Origin: CAVQFO01 sp963711725
Lineage (GTDB): Bacteria > Pseudomonadota > Gammaproteobacteria > Nitrococcales > Aquisalimonadaceae
Direction of reading: 5' to 3'
DNA: 64,000 bases
Assembly (NCBI GenBank): GCA_963711725.1
Contig: CAVQFO010000023.1
Coordinates: 372,001 to 436,000, forward strand
The position numbers and the translations under genes were made by a program. Each line of letters opens with the position of its first letter. Position 1 is the first letter of the stretch. Below are positions 18,345-28,131 of this stretch, one piece after another. The notes under the pieces are model-generated. The model did no database searches. It had not been told where the DNA came from and saw only the letters and a list, made by a program, of their open reading frames with translations.

Positions 18345-19793
18345 ATGTCTCTATATCGACCAAAAACAACCCTCCGCCTGATCCTCTACGGGTTCACATT
18401 CGTGGGCCTGCCGCTGATTTTGGCGCTGGTCTATTCCGCGGTGTACGTGGGCCGGCTCTCCACTCAGAGCCAGACGGCCGTCTACAAAGCAGCGCTCGCC
18501 GCCCAAGGCAGCCGGCAGTTGCTGGACCAACTCACAAGCATGGAGCGCAACGCCCGTCAGTACCTGATCCTCAAGGATCCAACGCTGATGGACGCATATA
18601 CATCCAATCACAAACAGTTCCAGGCCACCGCCTCACAGCTGCTCAGCCTGCCCCTGGACCAAAAACACGGCGAGCGGGTCGCCGGCCTTCGCGGAGCGGA
18701 GGAGGCGGTCTACGAATTGGTGCAGAACGCCAAGCCGGACGACACGCCCTCCCAGGACGAAGTCGCCAAGCGCTTCGCCAATCTGCGTTCCATGGCGCAA
18801 GACGTGCTCTCGGGCAGCAACCGCATGATCGACCGCGAAGTCACGGCCATGCAGGAGGCTGCCGCCAATGCCCGGCGCACGTTATTCTTGTTCGCCGCGG
18901 CGTTGGTGCCCATGGCCATCTTTTTCGCCGGCATCTTCACGGTATTGATTTCCCGGCCCCTGCGCCAACTGGACCGCGCGATCCGGCGACTGGGCGACGG
19001 CCAGTTCGACAGCCCTGTGCAAGTGCACGGCCCCCAGGATCTTGAATTCGTGGCCCGCCGCCTGGATTGGTTGCGGGCGCGGCTGGTGGAACTGGAGGAA
19101 CAAAAGACCCGCTTCCTGCGGCATATCTCCCACGAACTCAAGACCCCCCTGGCGGCGATCCGGGAGAGCGCTCAGTTGCTTCAGGATAAAGTCGTCGGCG
19201 GACTCACGCCGGAACAGGACGAAATCACGCAGATTCTCCAGGCCAACACGGTGCAGCTGCAGCACCGGATCGAGGACCTGATAAACTTCAGCACCGCACA
19301 CGGCGAAATCCCGCGCCTGCGGCTTACCGACATCCGGCTGCGGACCCTGATTGACGAAGTGGCAAAAAACCACAGACCGGCGATACTTGCGAAAGATCTT
19401 GACCTCGATCTCCGCATCGAAGTCGACGCCGCGGTAGCCGATGAAGAAAAGCTGCGAACCGTCATCGACAATCTGTTGTCGAACGCTATCAAATTCTCGC
19501 CGCGGGGCGCCCGGATCGCCGTGGAAGCCCGCGGCGACGCCCGCCAGATCTACATTTCCGTCACGGATGAAGGCCCCGGCATCCCCCCGGAGGAAAGAGA
19601 CGCGGTATTCGAACCGTTTTTCCAGGGCCGCCGACAACCCGAAGGGTACGTCAAGGGCTCAGGCCTGGGCCTGTCCATTGCCCGTGAGTACATCCGGGCC
19701 CACGGCGGCGACATCGAAGTGGCGACCGGCACAGGCTCCGGCACCACGTTGGCATTGCGCATTCCACGGCTTGGCAAGAAAGCATCACGATAA
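18345..19793 (+). CDS. glrK: Sensor histidine kinase GlrK (QseE-type)
   Basis: 482 residues. A first membrane helix at about 10-32 (LILYGFTFVGLPLILALVYS), a periplasmic helical sensor of about 150 residues, a second helix at about 183-205 (LFLFAAALVPMAIFFAGIF), then HAMP (LISRPLRQLDRAIRRLGDG), the HisKA box with the phospho-His in FLRHISHELKTPLAAIRE, and the ATPase with N box (VIDNLLSNAIKFSP), DEGPGIP and GSGLGLSIARE. GlrK phosphorylates GlrR. The identification rests on the invariant order kinase, QseG-type lipoprotein, GlrR. In enterobacteria this system responds to envelope conditions; the signal here is unknown. Confidence 0.9.
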   Translation: MSLYRPKTTLRLILYGFTFVGLPLILALVYSAVYVGRLSTQSQTAVYKAALAAQGSRQLLDQLTSMERNARQYLILKDPTLMDAYTSNHKQFQATASQLLSLPLDQKHGERVAGLRGAEEAVYELVQNAKPDDTPSQDEVAKRFANLRSMAQDVLSGSNRMIDREVTAMQEAAANARRTLFLFAAALVPMAIFFAGIFTVLISRPLRQLDRAIRRLGDGQFDSPVQVHGPQDLEFVARRLDWLRARLVELEEQKTRFLRHISHELKTPLAAIRESAQLLQDKVVGGLTPEQDEITQILQANTVQLQHRIEDLINFSTAHGEIPRLRLTDIRLRTLIDEVAKNHRPAILAKDLDLDLRIEVDAAVADEEKLRTVIDNLLSNAIKFSPRGARIAVEARGDARQIYISVTDEGPGIPPEERDAVFEPFFQGRRQPEGYVKGSGLGLSIAREYIRAHGGDIEVATGTGSGTTLALRIPRLGKKASR

Positions 19794-20325
19794 TGAAACG
19801 CATACCCTATTCCCTAGTGGTCATATTCCTGTTTCCGCTGCTCGCCGGCTGTGCGGCATTTCCGCCGCCGCCGGGGAATCAACCAACCTGCGTGTCGCCA
19901 CCTGACGACAGTTCGCCAACCGATACAGCCGCTTTGCGGTATTACCGGACGGCCAGTGGCTACGACAGCGCACGGCGCAAGGGTGAGTTCGCTCAGCGCC
20001 TCCATGCCCTGGAACCGGCTGTCTGCGACGAGCGACGTCTGGAAGCGGGAGCGCTGGCCCTCCTGGAACCGGAGATCGCCCAACAGCATCCCGATATTCT
20101 GCAACCCTGCCTGGCCAGCCCGGACCCCGAGTTCGCCAACCTGGCCCTCGTATTGCATGCGCAGATCGAGCACATGCGCCGGAGCGCGGACCAGCAAGCG
20201 GAACTTCGCCACCAGCTCGCCGCGCTCAAGGCGGAAAATGAGTCCGTAAGAAAGCAGCTCGATGCCCTGAAGGACATCGAAAAGAGCATTCACGAACGCG
20301 ACAAACGCCCACCCAGGACGAGCCA

Positions 20326-20329
<4 letters not shown>
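19793..20329 (+). CDS. qseG: QseG-like lipoprotein
   Basis: 178 residues. Signal peptide with lipobox LLAGC (Cys about 20), Pro-rich start of the mature part, a helical body with conserved Cys residues (CDERRLEAGALALLEPEI region), and a C-terminal coiled coil (QAELRHQLAALKAENESVRK). In enterobacteria QseG is an outer membrane lipoprotein that contacts the GlrK sensor. It overlaps glrK by one base and glrR by four, so all three are made together. Sequence similarity to QseG cannot be measured here; position carries most of the weight. Confidence 0.78.
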
Positions 20330-21669
<1,340 letters not shown>

Positions 21670-21678
21670 GGTCGGCAG

Positions 21679-21700
21679 GGCCGACCCCCACGGGTCGGCC
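21679..21700 (+). terminator. Stem-loop after glrR
   Basis: A perfect 9-bp GC-rich stem, GGCCGACCC-ccac-GGGTCGGCC, ten bases after the glrR stop. A pyrimidine stretch (TCCTCCGCCCCTTCC) follows rather than a T-run, so it may be a weak terminator. Confidence 0.6.
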
Positions 21701-21722
21701 TCCTCCGCCCCTTCCCGCTCCA

Positions 21723-21739
21723 TTGGCACACTCCTTGCT
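21723..21739 (+). promoter_or_regulatory. Sigma54 (RpoN) promoter, consensus
   Basis: TTGGCAC (-24) - ACTCC - TTGCT (-12): every position agrees with TGGCAC-N5-TTGCW, with the required GG-N10-GC spacing. Predicted start near 21751, about 60 nt before a well-placed ribosome-binding site and the ATG at 21812. It lies directly behind glrR, whose product is a sigma54 activator. Confidence 0.85.
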
Positions 21740-21811
21740 GAAGCTTTGCAGCGCAGCCGGTCACCTGAACAACGGGGATCGGTTCGAAATCAAGGACGGA
21801 GGAGGATAAGA

Positions 21812-21988
21812 ATGAAGCGGCGCGTAATGTGGATATTTCTGTTTCTGTTCGCAAGCGCCCTGTTTGCAGGGACCGCGCAACGCGCCGAGCAGCGCCCCAT
21901 GGTCGCCAAGGCAACCGGCAAGAACCTGGATTCGGGATCCGACCAGGCCTGCCACCGCCACGACTACTGGACGTCCGACGCGAGCTGA
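21812..21988 (+). CDS. Small exported protein, 58 residues, unknown function
   Basis: I do not recognise this product. It begins MKRRVMWIFLFLFASALFAG, a clear signal peptide (positive start, hydrophobic core, cleavage near ALFA-G), leaving a mature peptide of about 38 residues rich in charged and polar residues, with one Cys, two His and an aromatic pair (CHRHDYW) near the end. The ribosome-binding site GGAGGAGG is excellent. It is the only gene between the consensus sigma54 promoter and the GlrR-type operators, so I infer that it belongs to the GlrR regulon. It could be an envelope stress peptide, or the ORF could be part of a dual-function RNA. Confidence 0.6.
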   Translation: MKRRVMWIFLFLFASALFAGTAQRAEQRPMVAKATGKNLDSGSDQACHRHDYWTSDAS

Positions 21989-22000
21989 AGCTTGGGCGTA

Positions 22001-22018
22001 TGTCGCCAATGAGCAACA
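22001..22018. promoter_or_regulatory. GlrR-type operator 1 (TGTC-N10-AACA)
   Basis: TGTC-GCCAATGAGC-AACA matches the TGTC-N10-GACA consensus known for GlrR activator sites in enterobacteria at 7 of 8 fixed positions. Its inner sequence is 8 of 10 identical to the second site 66 bp away, so the two are likely copies of one operator. Confidence 0.6.
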
Positions 22019-22034
22019 GACTTTTTCCTATAAA

Positions 22035-22047
22035 AATCAATAATTTT
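22035..22047 (+). promoter_or_regulatory. IHF-like site
   Basis: AATCAA-TAAT-TTT fits WATCAA-N4-TTR with only the last base off, in an AT-rich stretch (22020-22055) that stands out from the GC-rich surroundings. It lies midway between the two GlrR-type operators. IHF bending commonly assists sigma54 activators. Confidence 0.5.
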
Positions 22048-22066
22048 AATAGACAAGACGCCTTTC

Positions 22067-22084
22067 TGTCGCCATTGGGCGACA
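22067..22084. promoter_or_regulatory. GlrR-type operator 2 (perfect TGTC-N10-GACA)
   Basis: TGTC-GCCATTGGGC-GACA is a perfect consensus match and forms a 20-bp palindrome, CTGTCGCC-attg-GGCGACAG (22066-22085). It could also fold as RNA, but no T-run follows, so an operator is favoured over a terminator. Confidence 0.65.
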
Positions 22085-22188
22085 GCTGTGGGTACAACGG
22101 CCCGGCAAACAAGGAAGTTGGCACCGGCCAAGGCGGCACAGGCAAAAGCGCCGAAACGCCGCATCTTGTCAACCTTGAGGGATCGGCC

Positions 22189-22350
22189 ATGACCGACGAA
22201 AACGCGATCATCACGGCACTGATGGTGATGTTCCCCGCACTGGCACCCAGCATTGAGACCGAGGGGGAATCAATCGAAGACGGGAAAACCGCGCTCGACA
22301 TCGAAACGCTGCCGCGCGCCGGAGACTCCAGCGACCCCGAACGCGAGTGA
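22189..22350 (+). CDS. Possible small protein, 53 residues
   Basis: Not recognised. An ATG with a GAGGGA Shine-Dalgarno about 8 nt upstream opens 53 codons: a hydrophobic stretch (AIITALMVMFPALAP, about residues 6-20) followed by an acidic tail (ETEGESIEDGK, SSDPERE). The hydrophobic part is short for a membrane helix. It ends just before a GC-rich stem-loop. Codon use is compatible with the genome but the ORF is short, so it may be fortuitous. Confidence 0.4.
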   Translation: MTDENAIITALMVMFPALAPSIETEGESIEDGKTALDIETLPRAGDSSDPERE

Positions 22351-22356
22351 GCTCAC

Positions 22357-22378
22357 GGCGGCCGGCCAGCCGGCCGCC
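22357..22378 (+). terminator. Stem-loop upstream of ybgC
   Basis: GGCGGCCGGC-ca-GCCGGCCGCC, a perfect 10-bp inverted repeat directly after the 53-codon ORF, without a T-run (TCCCCCGG follows). It may end the small-gene transcript or be a structural palindrome. Confidence 0.5.
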
Positions 22379-22395
22379 TCCCCCGGTGCGGTATA

Positions 22396-22412
22396 TTGGC
22401 GGGTGCCTTGCT
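22396..22412 (+). promoter_or_regulatory. Sigma54-like promoter before ybgC-tol-pal
   Basis: TTGGCGG - GTGCC - TTGCT: perfect -12 element, TGGC core of the -24 element and correct GG-N10-GC spacing; the AC of TGGCAC is replaced by GG. Predicted start about 22424, 110 nt before ybgC. It lies about 310 bp downstream of the second GlrR-type operator. Confidence 0.5.
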
Positions 22413-22536
22413 CCCGGGCGGCCTTGTCTTTACATTGACCCCTTTCCGCACAATCCGGTTTGTCGCGATCAGGCGAACGGGATCCTGAAACGCGTCACCG
22501 GTTCCCGGGGACTTCAAATAAGGTAGGACGGATAAC

Positions 22537-22945
22537 GTGACCCACTTCGTCTGGCCCGTACGCGTCTACTATGAAGACACGGACACCGGAGGAATCGTTT
22601 ACCACGCCAACTATCTCAAGTTCCTCGAGCGCGCTCGCACGGAGTGGCTGCGCCGCCTGGGCTTCCAGCAGAGCGCCCTTAAACAGGAACTCGGGATCAT
22701 GTTCGCGGTCCACTCAGTGGAAATCGCGTTCCGCAAGCCGGCCGTCTTCGACGATCTGCTGGAGGTGGAAACGTACCTTGGGGGGCACAAGAACGTCAGC
22801 CTGGTCTTCGACCAAAAGATCATGCGTCGAAACGGCGAGCAACGGCCGGACACGCTGTGCTCCGCCGCGGTCACCTGCGTATGCCTTGACCGGGACTCCA
22901 TGCGGCCCCGGGCCATCCCCCACCGGATCATAGCGGAGTTGAGCA

Positions 22946-22956
<11 letters not shown>
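22537..22956 (+). CDS. ybgC: Acyl-CoA thioesterase YbgC
   Basis: 139 residues. Hotdog-fold thioesterase with the 4-hydroxybenzoyl-CoA thioesterase-type signature YYEDTDTGGIVYHANYLKF, the Asp and Tyr/His of which act on acyl-CoA or acyl-ACP. It is the first gene of the Tol-Pal cluster. The start is GTG with AGGTAGGA about 10 nt upstream; MTHFVWPVRVYYEDTD matches the family. It overlaps tolQ by 11 bp. Confidence 0.94.
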
Positions 22957-23656
<700 letters not shown>

Positions 23657-23668
23657 ACGGAGCGAGCC

Positions 23669-24100
23669 ATGATCGGCAAACGCACCAAACGCAAGCCCAT
23701 GGCCGAGATCAACGTCGTCCCCTACATCGACGTGATGCTCGTGTTGCTGGTGATCTTCATGGTCACCGCGCCGCTGCTCTACCAAGGAGTGCAGATCGAT
23801 CTTCCCCAGGCCAGCGCCAAACCCATGCCGCGCGAGAATGTCGAACCGTTGATTGTCGAGGTCAACGCCAAGGGAGAGTATTTCCTTAGCGTGGGCGACG
23901 ACCCGGCGAAACCCGTGGACCCCCACAAAATGCAGGTCACCGTGGCCGCCGTGCTGCGCAACAAGCCCAAGACCCCGGTGATGGTCCGCGGCGACCGCAA
24001 TGTGCCCTACGGCCAGGTGGTCACCGCCATGACCCTGCTGCAGAAAGCGGGTGCACCCCAGGTCAGCCTGATCACGCAACCGCCGCCCAACGGACACTGA
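23669..24100 (+). CDS. tolR: Tol-Pal system protein TolR
   Basis: 143 residues. ExbD/TolR family: one membrane helix (PYIDVMLVLLVIFMVTAPLL) carrying the essential proton-binding Asp (YIDVMLV), then a periplasmic domain that dimerises and contacts peptidoglycan. The start MIGKRTKRKPMAEINVVP is typical. It lies within the tolQRAB string with short spacers. Confidence 0.97.
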   Translation: MIGKRTKRKPMAEINVVPYIDVMLVLLVIFMVTAPLLYQGVQIDLPQASAKPMPRENVEPLIVEVNAKGEYFLSVGDDPAKPVDPHKMQVTVAAVLRNKPKTPVMVRGDRNVPYGQVVTAMTLLQKAGAPQVSLITQPPPNGH

Positions 24101-24106
24101 CCGACC

Positions 24107-25048
24107 ATGGCGAAACGCGAACGTTCAACCAAGAACTGGCGCTTTCTGGCGTACTCCGTAGGCATCCATCTGCTGGCCTTCGCCATCCTGGCGGTAAATC
24201 TGTCCTTTGCGCCGGAGCCCTCGCCCTCGGCCGCCAACGCTCAGCCCATAAAGGCCCGGGCGATCGAGGAAAAGGAGGTCCAGGCCGAGGTCGACCGCCT
24301 CAAGGACCAGCAGAGCGCCAAGGAAAAGGCCCACCAGAAGGAACTGGAGAAACTCCAGCAGGCCCAAAAGAAGTTGGAGCAACAGCGCAAGGAAGAGCAG
24401 GCTCACCTGGAGCAACTGCGGAAACAACGCGAGCAGGCTCAGAAGGCCGCCGAGCAGGCTCAGAAGCAACGCCAGCAGGCGGAGGCCGAACGCCAAAAGG
24501 CCCAGGAACAGGCGAAGCAGGCCGCCGCCGAAGCCGAGGCTAAACGCAAAGCCGCCGAGGAAGCCAAACGCAAGGCCGAAGCCGAGGCAAAGGCCCGGGA
24601 AGAAGCCAAGCGCAAGGCCGAAGCCGAAGCCAAAGCACGGGAAGAAGCCCGCAAAAAGGCCGAGGCCGAAGCGAAGCGCAAGGCCGCCGAGAAGGCCCGC
24701 AAGGAACGGGAGGCCCAGCTGCGGCAGCAGATGGAACAGGAAGAGCATCAGCGCGCCGTGGCGGCGGCTCAGAACCAATATGTTCCCGCCATTCGCCGCC
24801 GCATCGAACAGGCTTGGCTACGGCCGCCAAACGTACCGACGGGGCTGAAATGCGACATCCGGGTACGCCTCTCTCCGGCGGGTGATGTGCTAGACGCCTC
24901 AGTGGTAAGCAGCAGCGGCAACGCGCGCTTCGATCGCTCGGCTGAAACCGCGGCGCGCAAAGCCTCGCCGCTGCCCATACCCAGCGACCCGTCCATCAAC
25001 CAGGAATTCCGAACCCTGACACTCACTTTCAACCCGGATAACTCATGA
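24107..25048 (+). CDS. tolA: Cell envelope protein TolA
   Basis: 313 residues. Domain I is one membrane helix (LAYSVGIHLLAFAILAVNL, about 15-34). Domain II (about 50-215) is a long Lys/Glu/Ala/Gln helix with repeats such as KRKAEAEAKAREEA. Domain III is the compact C-terminal part (YVPAIRRRIEQAWLRPPNV to the end) that binds TolB and Pal. TolA spans the periplasm from TolQR to the outer membrane. The stop overlaps the tolB start by 4 bp. The repeated codons here are low-complexity coding sequence, not a DNA repeat array. Confidence 0.95.
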   Translation: MAKRERSTKNWRFLAYSVGIHLLAFAILAVNLSFAPEPSPSAANAQPIKARAIEEKEVQAEVDRLKDQQSAKEKAHQKELEKLQQAQKKLEQQRKEEQAHLEQLRKQREQAQKAAEQAQKQRQQAEAERQKAQEQAKQAAAEAEAKRKAAEEAKRKAEAEAKAREEAKRKAEAEAKAREEARKKAEAEAKRKAAEKARKEREAQLRQQMEQEEHQRAVAAAQNQYVPAIRRRIEQAWLRPPNVPTGLKCDIRVRLSPAGDVLDASVVSSSGNARFDRSAETAARKASPLPIPSDPSINQEFRTLTLTFNPDNS

Positions 25049-26355
25049 GCCAGATACTCACCATCCGTCGCATGGCCGCCTTGCTCGGCGCCCTGCTGCT
25101 GCTCGCCGGCGGCGCCGCCCGGGCGGGTCTGACCATCGAGATCACCAAGGGGGCCGAAGGCGCATTGCCCATCGCCATCGTCCCGTTCGAGTGGACCGGC
25201 CCGGGCACGGCACCCAAAACGGATCTCTCCGAAATCGTCAGCAACGACCTCAAGCGCAGCGGGCTGTTCGCGCCCCTGGCACAGAAGGACTTCATCTCTC
25301 GGCCCAGCCGGCTCGAGGAGGTGCGATTCCAAAACTGGCGCGCGCTCGGCGTGGACAACCTGCTTATCGGCGGCATCTCGCCCGCAGGCCAGAACCAGTA
25401 CCAGGTGCGATTCGAATTGCTGGACGTCTACAGTGGCCGCCGCCTGCTAGGCAAACAATACCGTGTCGATACCACCGCCCTGCGCACGCTGGCCCACGAC
25501 ATCAGCGACCAGGTGTTCCAGCAATTGATCGGCAAACCCGGTGCCTTCGGCAACAAGATCGCCTACGTCACAGTCACCCGGAAGGACAAATACCGTGAGT
25601 TCCGGCTGGTCCTCTCTGATTCCGACGGCTACGGACCGCAAACCATTCTCACGTCAAGGTCGCCGATCCTCTCGCCGGCCTGGTCTCCGAACGGCCAGAA
25701 ACTCGCGTACGTCTCCTTTGAGAACAACCGCTCGGAGATCTACGTCCAGGAAATCACCACCGGCCGTCGCTACAAGATCGCGAGCTACAAGGGCATCAAT
25801 GGAGCCCCCGCCTGGAGCCCGGACGGCAGCAAACTCGCCCTTACTCTGTCAAAGGGTGGAAACGCCGACATCTATATCCTGGATCCGAATTCCGGCAATC
25901 TGCGCCAACTCACCAAGGACTGGGCCATCGACACGGAGCCGACCTGGATGCCGGACGGCAACAGCATCGTCTTCACCTCGGACCGCGGCGGTTCTCCGCA
26001 GCTCTATCGAATCCCTGTCAAAGGCGGAAACGCCGAACGCCTGACCTTCGAAGGCAACTACAATGCACGTGCGGACGTATCTCCCGACGGGAAAGAAGTC
26101 GCCATGGTGCACCGGGAAGGCAAGGGCGGTTTCAAGATCGCTGTCCTCGACCTCAAGAGCGGCCTGACGCGGGTGCTCACCGACGGTCCGGAGGACGAAT
26201 CCCCCAGCTTCTCGCCAAACGGCGTCATGCTGATCTACGCAACAACCGCGGGCGAGCGCGGCGTACTGGGAGTAGTCTCGGTCAACGGCAAGGCCAGTCA
26301 GCAACTGGGCACCAGCGGCGAGGAAATCAGGGAACCGGCCTGGGCGCCGAAATAA
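25045..26355 (+). CDS. tolB: Tol-Pal system beta-propeller protein TolB
   Basis: 436 residues. Signal peptide (AALLGALLLLAGGAARA), N-terminal domain, and a six-bladed WD40-like propeller made of repeats such as SPAWSPNGQKLAYVS, GAPAWSPDGSKLALTL and EPTWMPDGNSIVFTSDRGG. It docks on Pal and TolA in the periplasm. Length and repeats are normal. Confidence 0.97.
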   Translation: MSQILTIRRMAALLGALLLLAGGAARAGLTIEITKGAEGALPIAIVPFEWTGPGTAPKTDLSEIVSNDLKRSGLFAPLAQKDFISRPSRLEEVRFQNWRALGVDNLLIGGISPAGQNQYQVRFELLDVYSGRRLLGKQYRVDTTALRTLAHDISDQVFQQLIGKPGAFGNKIAYVTVTRKDKYREFRLVLSDSDGYGPQTILTSRSPILSPAWSPNGQKLAYVSFENNRSEIYVQEITTGRRYKIASYKGINGAPAWSPDGSKLALTLSKGGNADIYILDPNSGNLRQLTKDWAIDTEPTWMPDGNSIVFTSDRGGSPQLYRIPVKGGNAERLTFEGNYNARADVSPDGKEVAMVHREGKGGFKIAVLDLKSGLTRVLTDGPEDESPSFSPNGVMLIYATTAGERGVLGVVSVNGKASQQLGTSGEEIREPAWAPK

Positions 26356-26394
26356 CCGCCGCCACGGAATTGGGAACGAATCGTGCATCGGGTG

Positions 26395-26413
26395 GCCCGA
26401 AGTTTCTTCGGGC
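26395..26413 (+). other. Hairpin between tolB and pal
   Basis: A perfect 8-bp stem with a TTT loop, GCCCGAAG-ttt-CTTCGGGC, in the 82-bp tolB-pal gap. No T-run follows, so it may protect or process the mRNA so that pal can be expressed at a higher level than tolB. Confidence 0.5.
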
Positions 26414-26437
26414 ACATGAAACAATAGGAGCAGGACG

Positions 26438-26998
26438 ATGAAGAAAGTCACGAGTTGGCTTGTTATGGGGTTGATGGTCGCGCTGCTGGCCGGTTGTGCG
26501 AGCACGCCGGAAACCACCGAAGCCCCGGTCCAGGAGGGTGGCAGCGCGCAATCCCAGGGCCAGGTTCAAGGTCAGAAGATGGAATCCCAAGGGGCACAGG
26601 CCCAGGGCACGGGCACTCAGGGCGAACTCAAGGGCTCTGATCTGCAGAATCCCCAGAGCCCTCTGTCTCAGCGGGTGTTCTACTTCGACTTCGACAGCAG
26701 CGAGATTCGCTCGGAGTATGCCGACGTGCTCGCCGCCCACGGCCAATACCTCGCTTCCCACCCGGACCAGAAAGTCGTGGTCGAGGGCCACACCGACCAA
26801 CGCGGATCGCGGGAATACAATCTCGCCCTGGGCGAACGCCGTGCCAACGCGGTTAAACGGGTGCTGGTGCTCAACGGCGCCTCCGAAGACCAGATCAGCG
26901 TAGTGAGCTACGGCGAGGAGAAGCCAGCGGCATTCGGCGACTCCGAGGAAGCCATGCAGAAGAACCGCCGCGCCGAACTGGTCTACGTCGCCCAGTAA
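26438..26998 (+). CDS. pal: Peptidoglycan-associated lipoprotein Pal
   Basis: 186 residues. Lipoprotein signal with lipobox LLAGC, a Gln/Gly-rich linker (about 30-70, SQGQVQGQKMESQGAQAQG), then the OmpA-like peptidoglycan-binding domain with FYFDFDSSEIRSEY, VEGHTDQRGSREYN and NRRAELVY. The Asp and Arg that hold diaminopimelate are in this block. RBS AGGAGCAGG. Outer-membrane partner of TolA and TolB. Confidence 0.96.
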   Translation: MKKVTSWLVMGLMVALLAGCASTPETTEAPVQEGGSAQSQGQVQGQKMESQGAQAQGTGTQGELKGSDLQNPQSPLSQRVFYFDFDSSEIRSEYADVLAAHGQYLASHPDQKVVVEGHTDQRGSREYNLALGERRANAVKRVLVLNGASEDQISVVSYGEEKPAAFGDSEEAMQKNRRAELVYVAQ

Positions 26999-27270
26999 CG
27001 CAGACGGCAACACGGCACGCCCGCGGTGCTCGGCATCGCGGGCACGTCGTCCCCCAACCCCAAGTCATGGACGCTTGGCCCGAGGTTTCACGGATGTACG
27101 CGCCGGAACCGTGGCGCACATGGTCGGGCGCGCCCCGCCTAAGCCAGGGGCGCCTTCCGCGAGTACAAGGCCGTGCTAAACCGGCCATTCCGGGCGGGAG
27201 CGTGCAATTTGCGCCTCCCGCGAGCTAAAATCCTGCCCTTGCGCAGGCAAAGACATAAAGATCCGGCACC

Positions 27271-28131
27271 ATGAATAAACATTCCGCGAGACCCCGTTAT
27301 TCCGCCATCATAGGCGCCGCCTGTCTGGGTTTGGCGCTTTTCACCGCCACCGCAGGAGCCGCTGACAACAGCGACCTCGAGAAGCGGGTGGAGCGGCTGG
27401 AGAAGCTCTCCAACAACAGCGCACTGCTGCAGATGAACAACCAGATCACCCAACTGCAGCAGGAGGTCCAAACCCTGCGCGGCGAGCTGGAGGTAGTAAA
27501 GCGGCAGCTGGATGACATCAAACAGCGCCAGCGCACCCTTTACCAGGACGTGGACCGCCGCCTGTTGAACCTGGAGCAGAACACCAAGGGTCCCGGGGCA
27601 AGCGGCGATGCCCAGCCTGGCGGGCAGCAGCCTCAGGGCGCGACCGCGCCGAACCAGTCCGCCGGCGGCGGCACCCAGCCGAACGCCGGCGCCAACGGAG
27701 CGAAGCCTGGGGACCAGCCCCAGCAACAAAACGGCGGCAACAACAACGCCGCGGCTCAGGAATACCACGCAGCCTTCAATTTGCTGAAGCAAGGCAACTA
27801 CAAACAAGCCAGTCAGGCCTTCGAGACCTTCCTCGACCAGCACGGAGACAGCAGCTACGCCGACAACGCCGTGTACTGGCTGGGGGAATCCCACTATGTC
27901 GTGCGCGAATTCGACCAGGCCAAACAGTTCTTTCAGCGGGTGCTCAAGGACTATCCGAACAGCGGCAAGCGTCCCGACGCCCTGCTGAAGCTGGGCTACA
28001 TCCAGTATGAGCAACAGGATTGGGCGGGCGCCCGCAAACTCCTGACGGAGGTTACGGACAAGTACCCGCAGTCCACCGCCGCCACGCTGGCCCAGAACCG
28101 GCTGCGCCGCATGAAGCAGGAAGGCCACTGA
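27271..28131 (+). CDS. cpoB: Cell division coordinator CpoB (YbgF)
   Basis: 286 residues. Signal peptide ending TATAGAADN, a trimerising coiled coil (about 32-110; LEKRVERLEKLSNNSALLQM then QLQQEVQTLRGELEVVKRQ), a Gly/Gln/Asn-rich linker, and C-terminal TPR repeats (EYHAAFNLLKQGNYKQA, YWLGESHYVVREFDQA). CpoB links Tol-Pal to peptidoglycan synthesis at the septum. It lies 272 bp after pal, a larger gap than others in the cluster, containing a GCCCGCG/CGCGGGC stem near 27019-27043 and room for a promoter. Confidence 0.95.
   Translation: MNKHSARPRYSAIIGAACLGLALFTATAGAADNSDLEKRVERLEKLSNNSALLQMNNQITQLQQEVQTLRGELEVVKRQLDDIKQRQRTLYQDVDRRLLNLEQNTKGPGASGDAQPGGQQPQGATAPNQSAGGGTQPNAGANGAKPGDQPQQQNGGNNNAAAQEYHAAFNLLKQGNYKQASQAFETFLDQHGDSSYADNAVYWLGESHYVVREFDQAKQFFQRVLKDYPNSGKRPDALLKLGYIQYEQQDWAGARKLLTEVTDKYPQSTAATLAQNRLRRMKQEGH

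Noticed and set aside
22066..22085. The 20-bp palindrome as an intrinsic terminator
   Set aside because: No T-run follows on either strand, and the match to TGTC-N10-GACA plus a near copy 66 bp away favours an operator.
22118..22134. A third sigma54 site, TTGGCAC-CGGCC-AAGGC
   Set aside because: The -24 half is perfect but the -12 half lacks TTGC and the GG-N10-GC spacing fails by one base.
24300..24750. Repeated GCCGAGGC/AAGGCC units that could suggest a direct-repeat array
   Set aside because: They are the Lys/Ala/Glu codons of the TolA helix, with irregular spacing and no conserved spacer.
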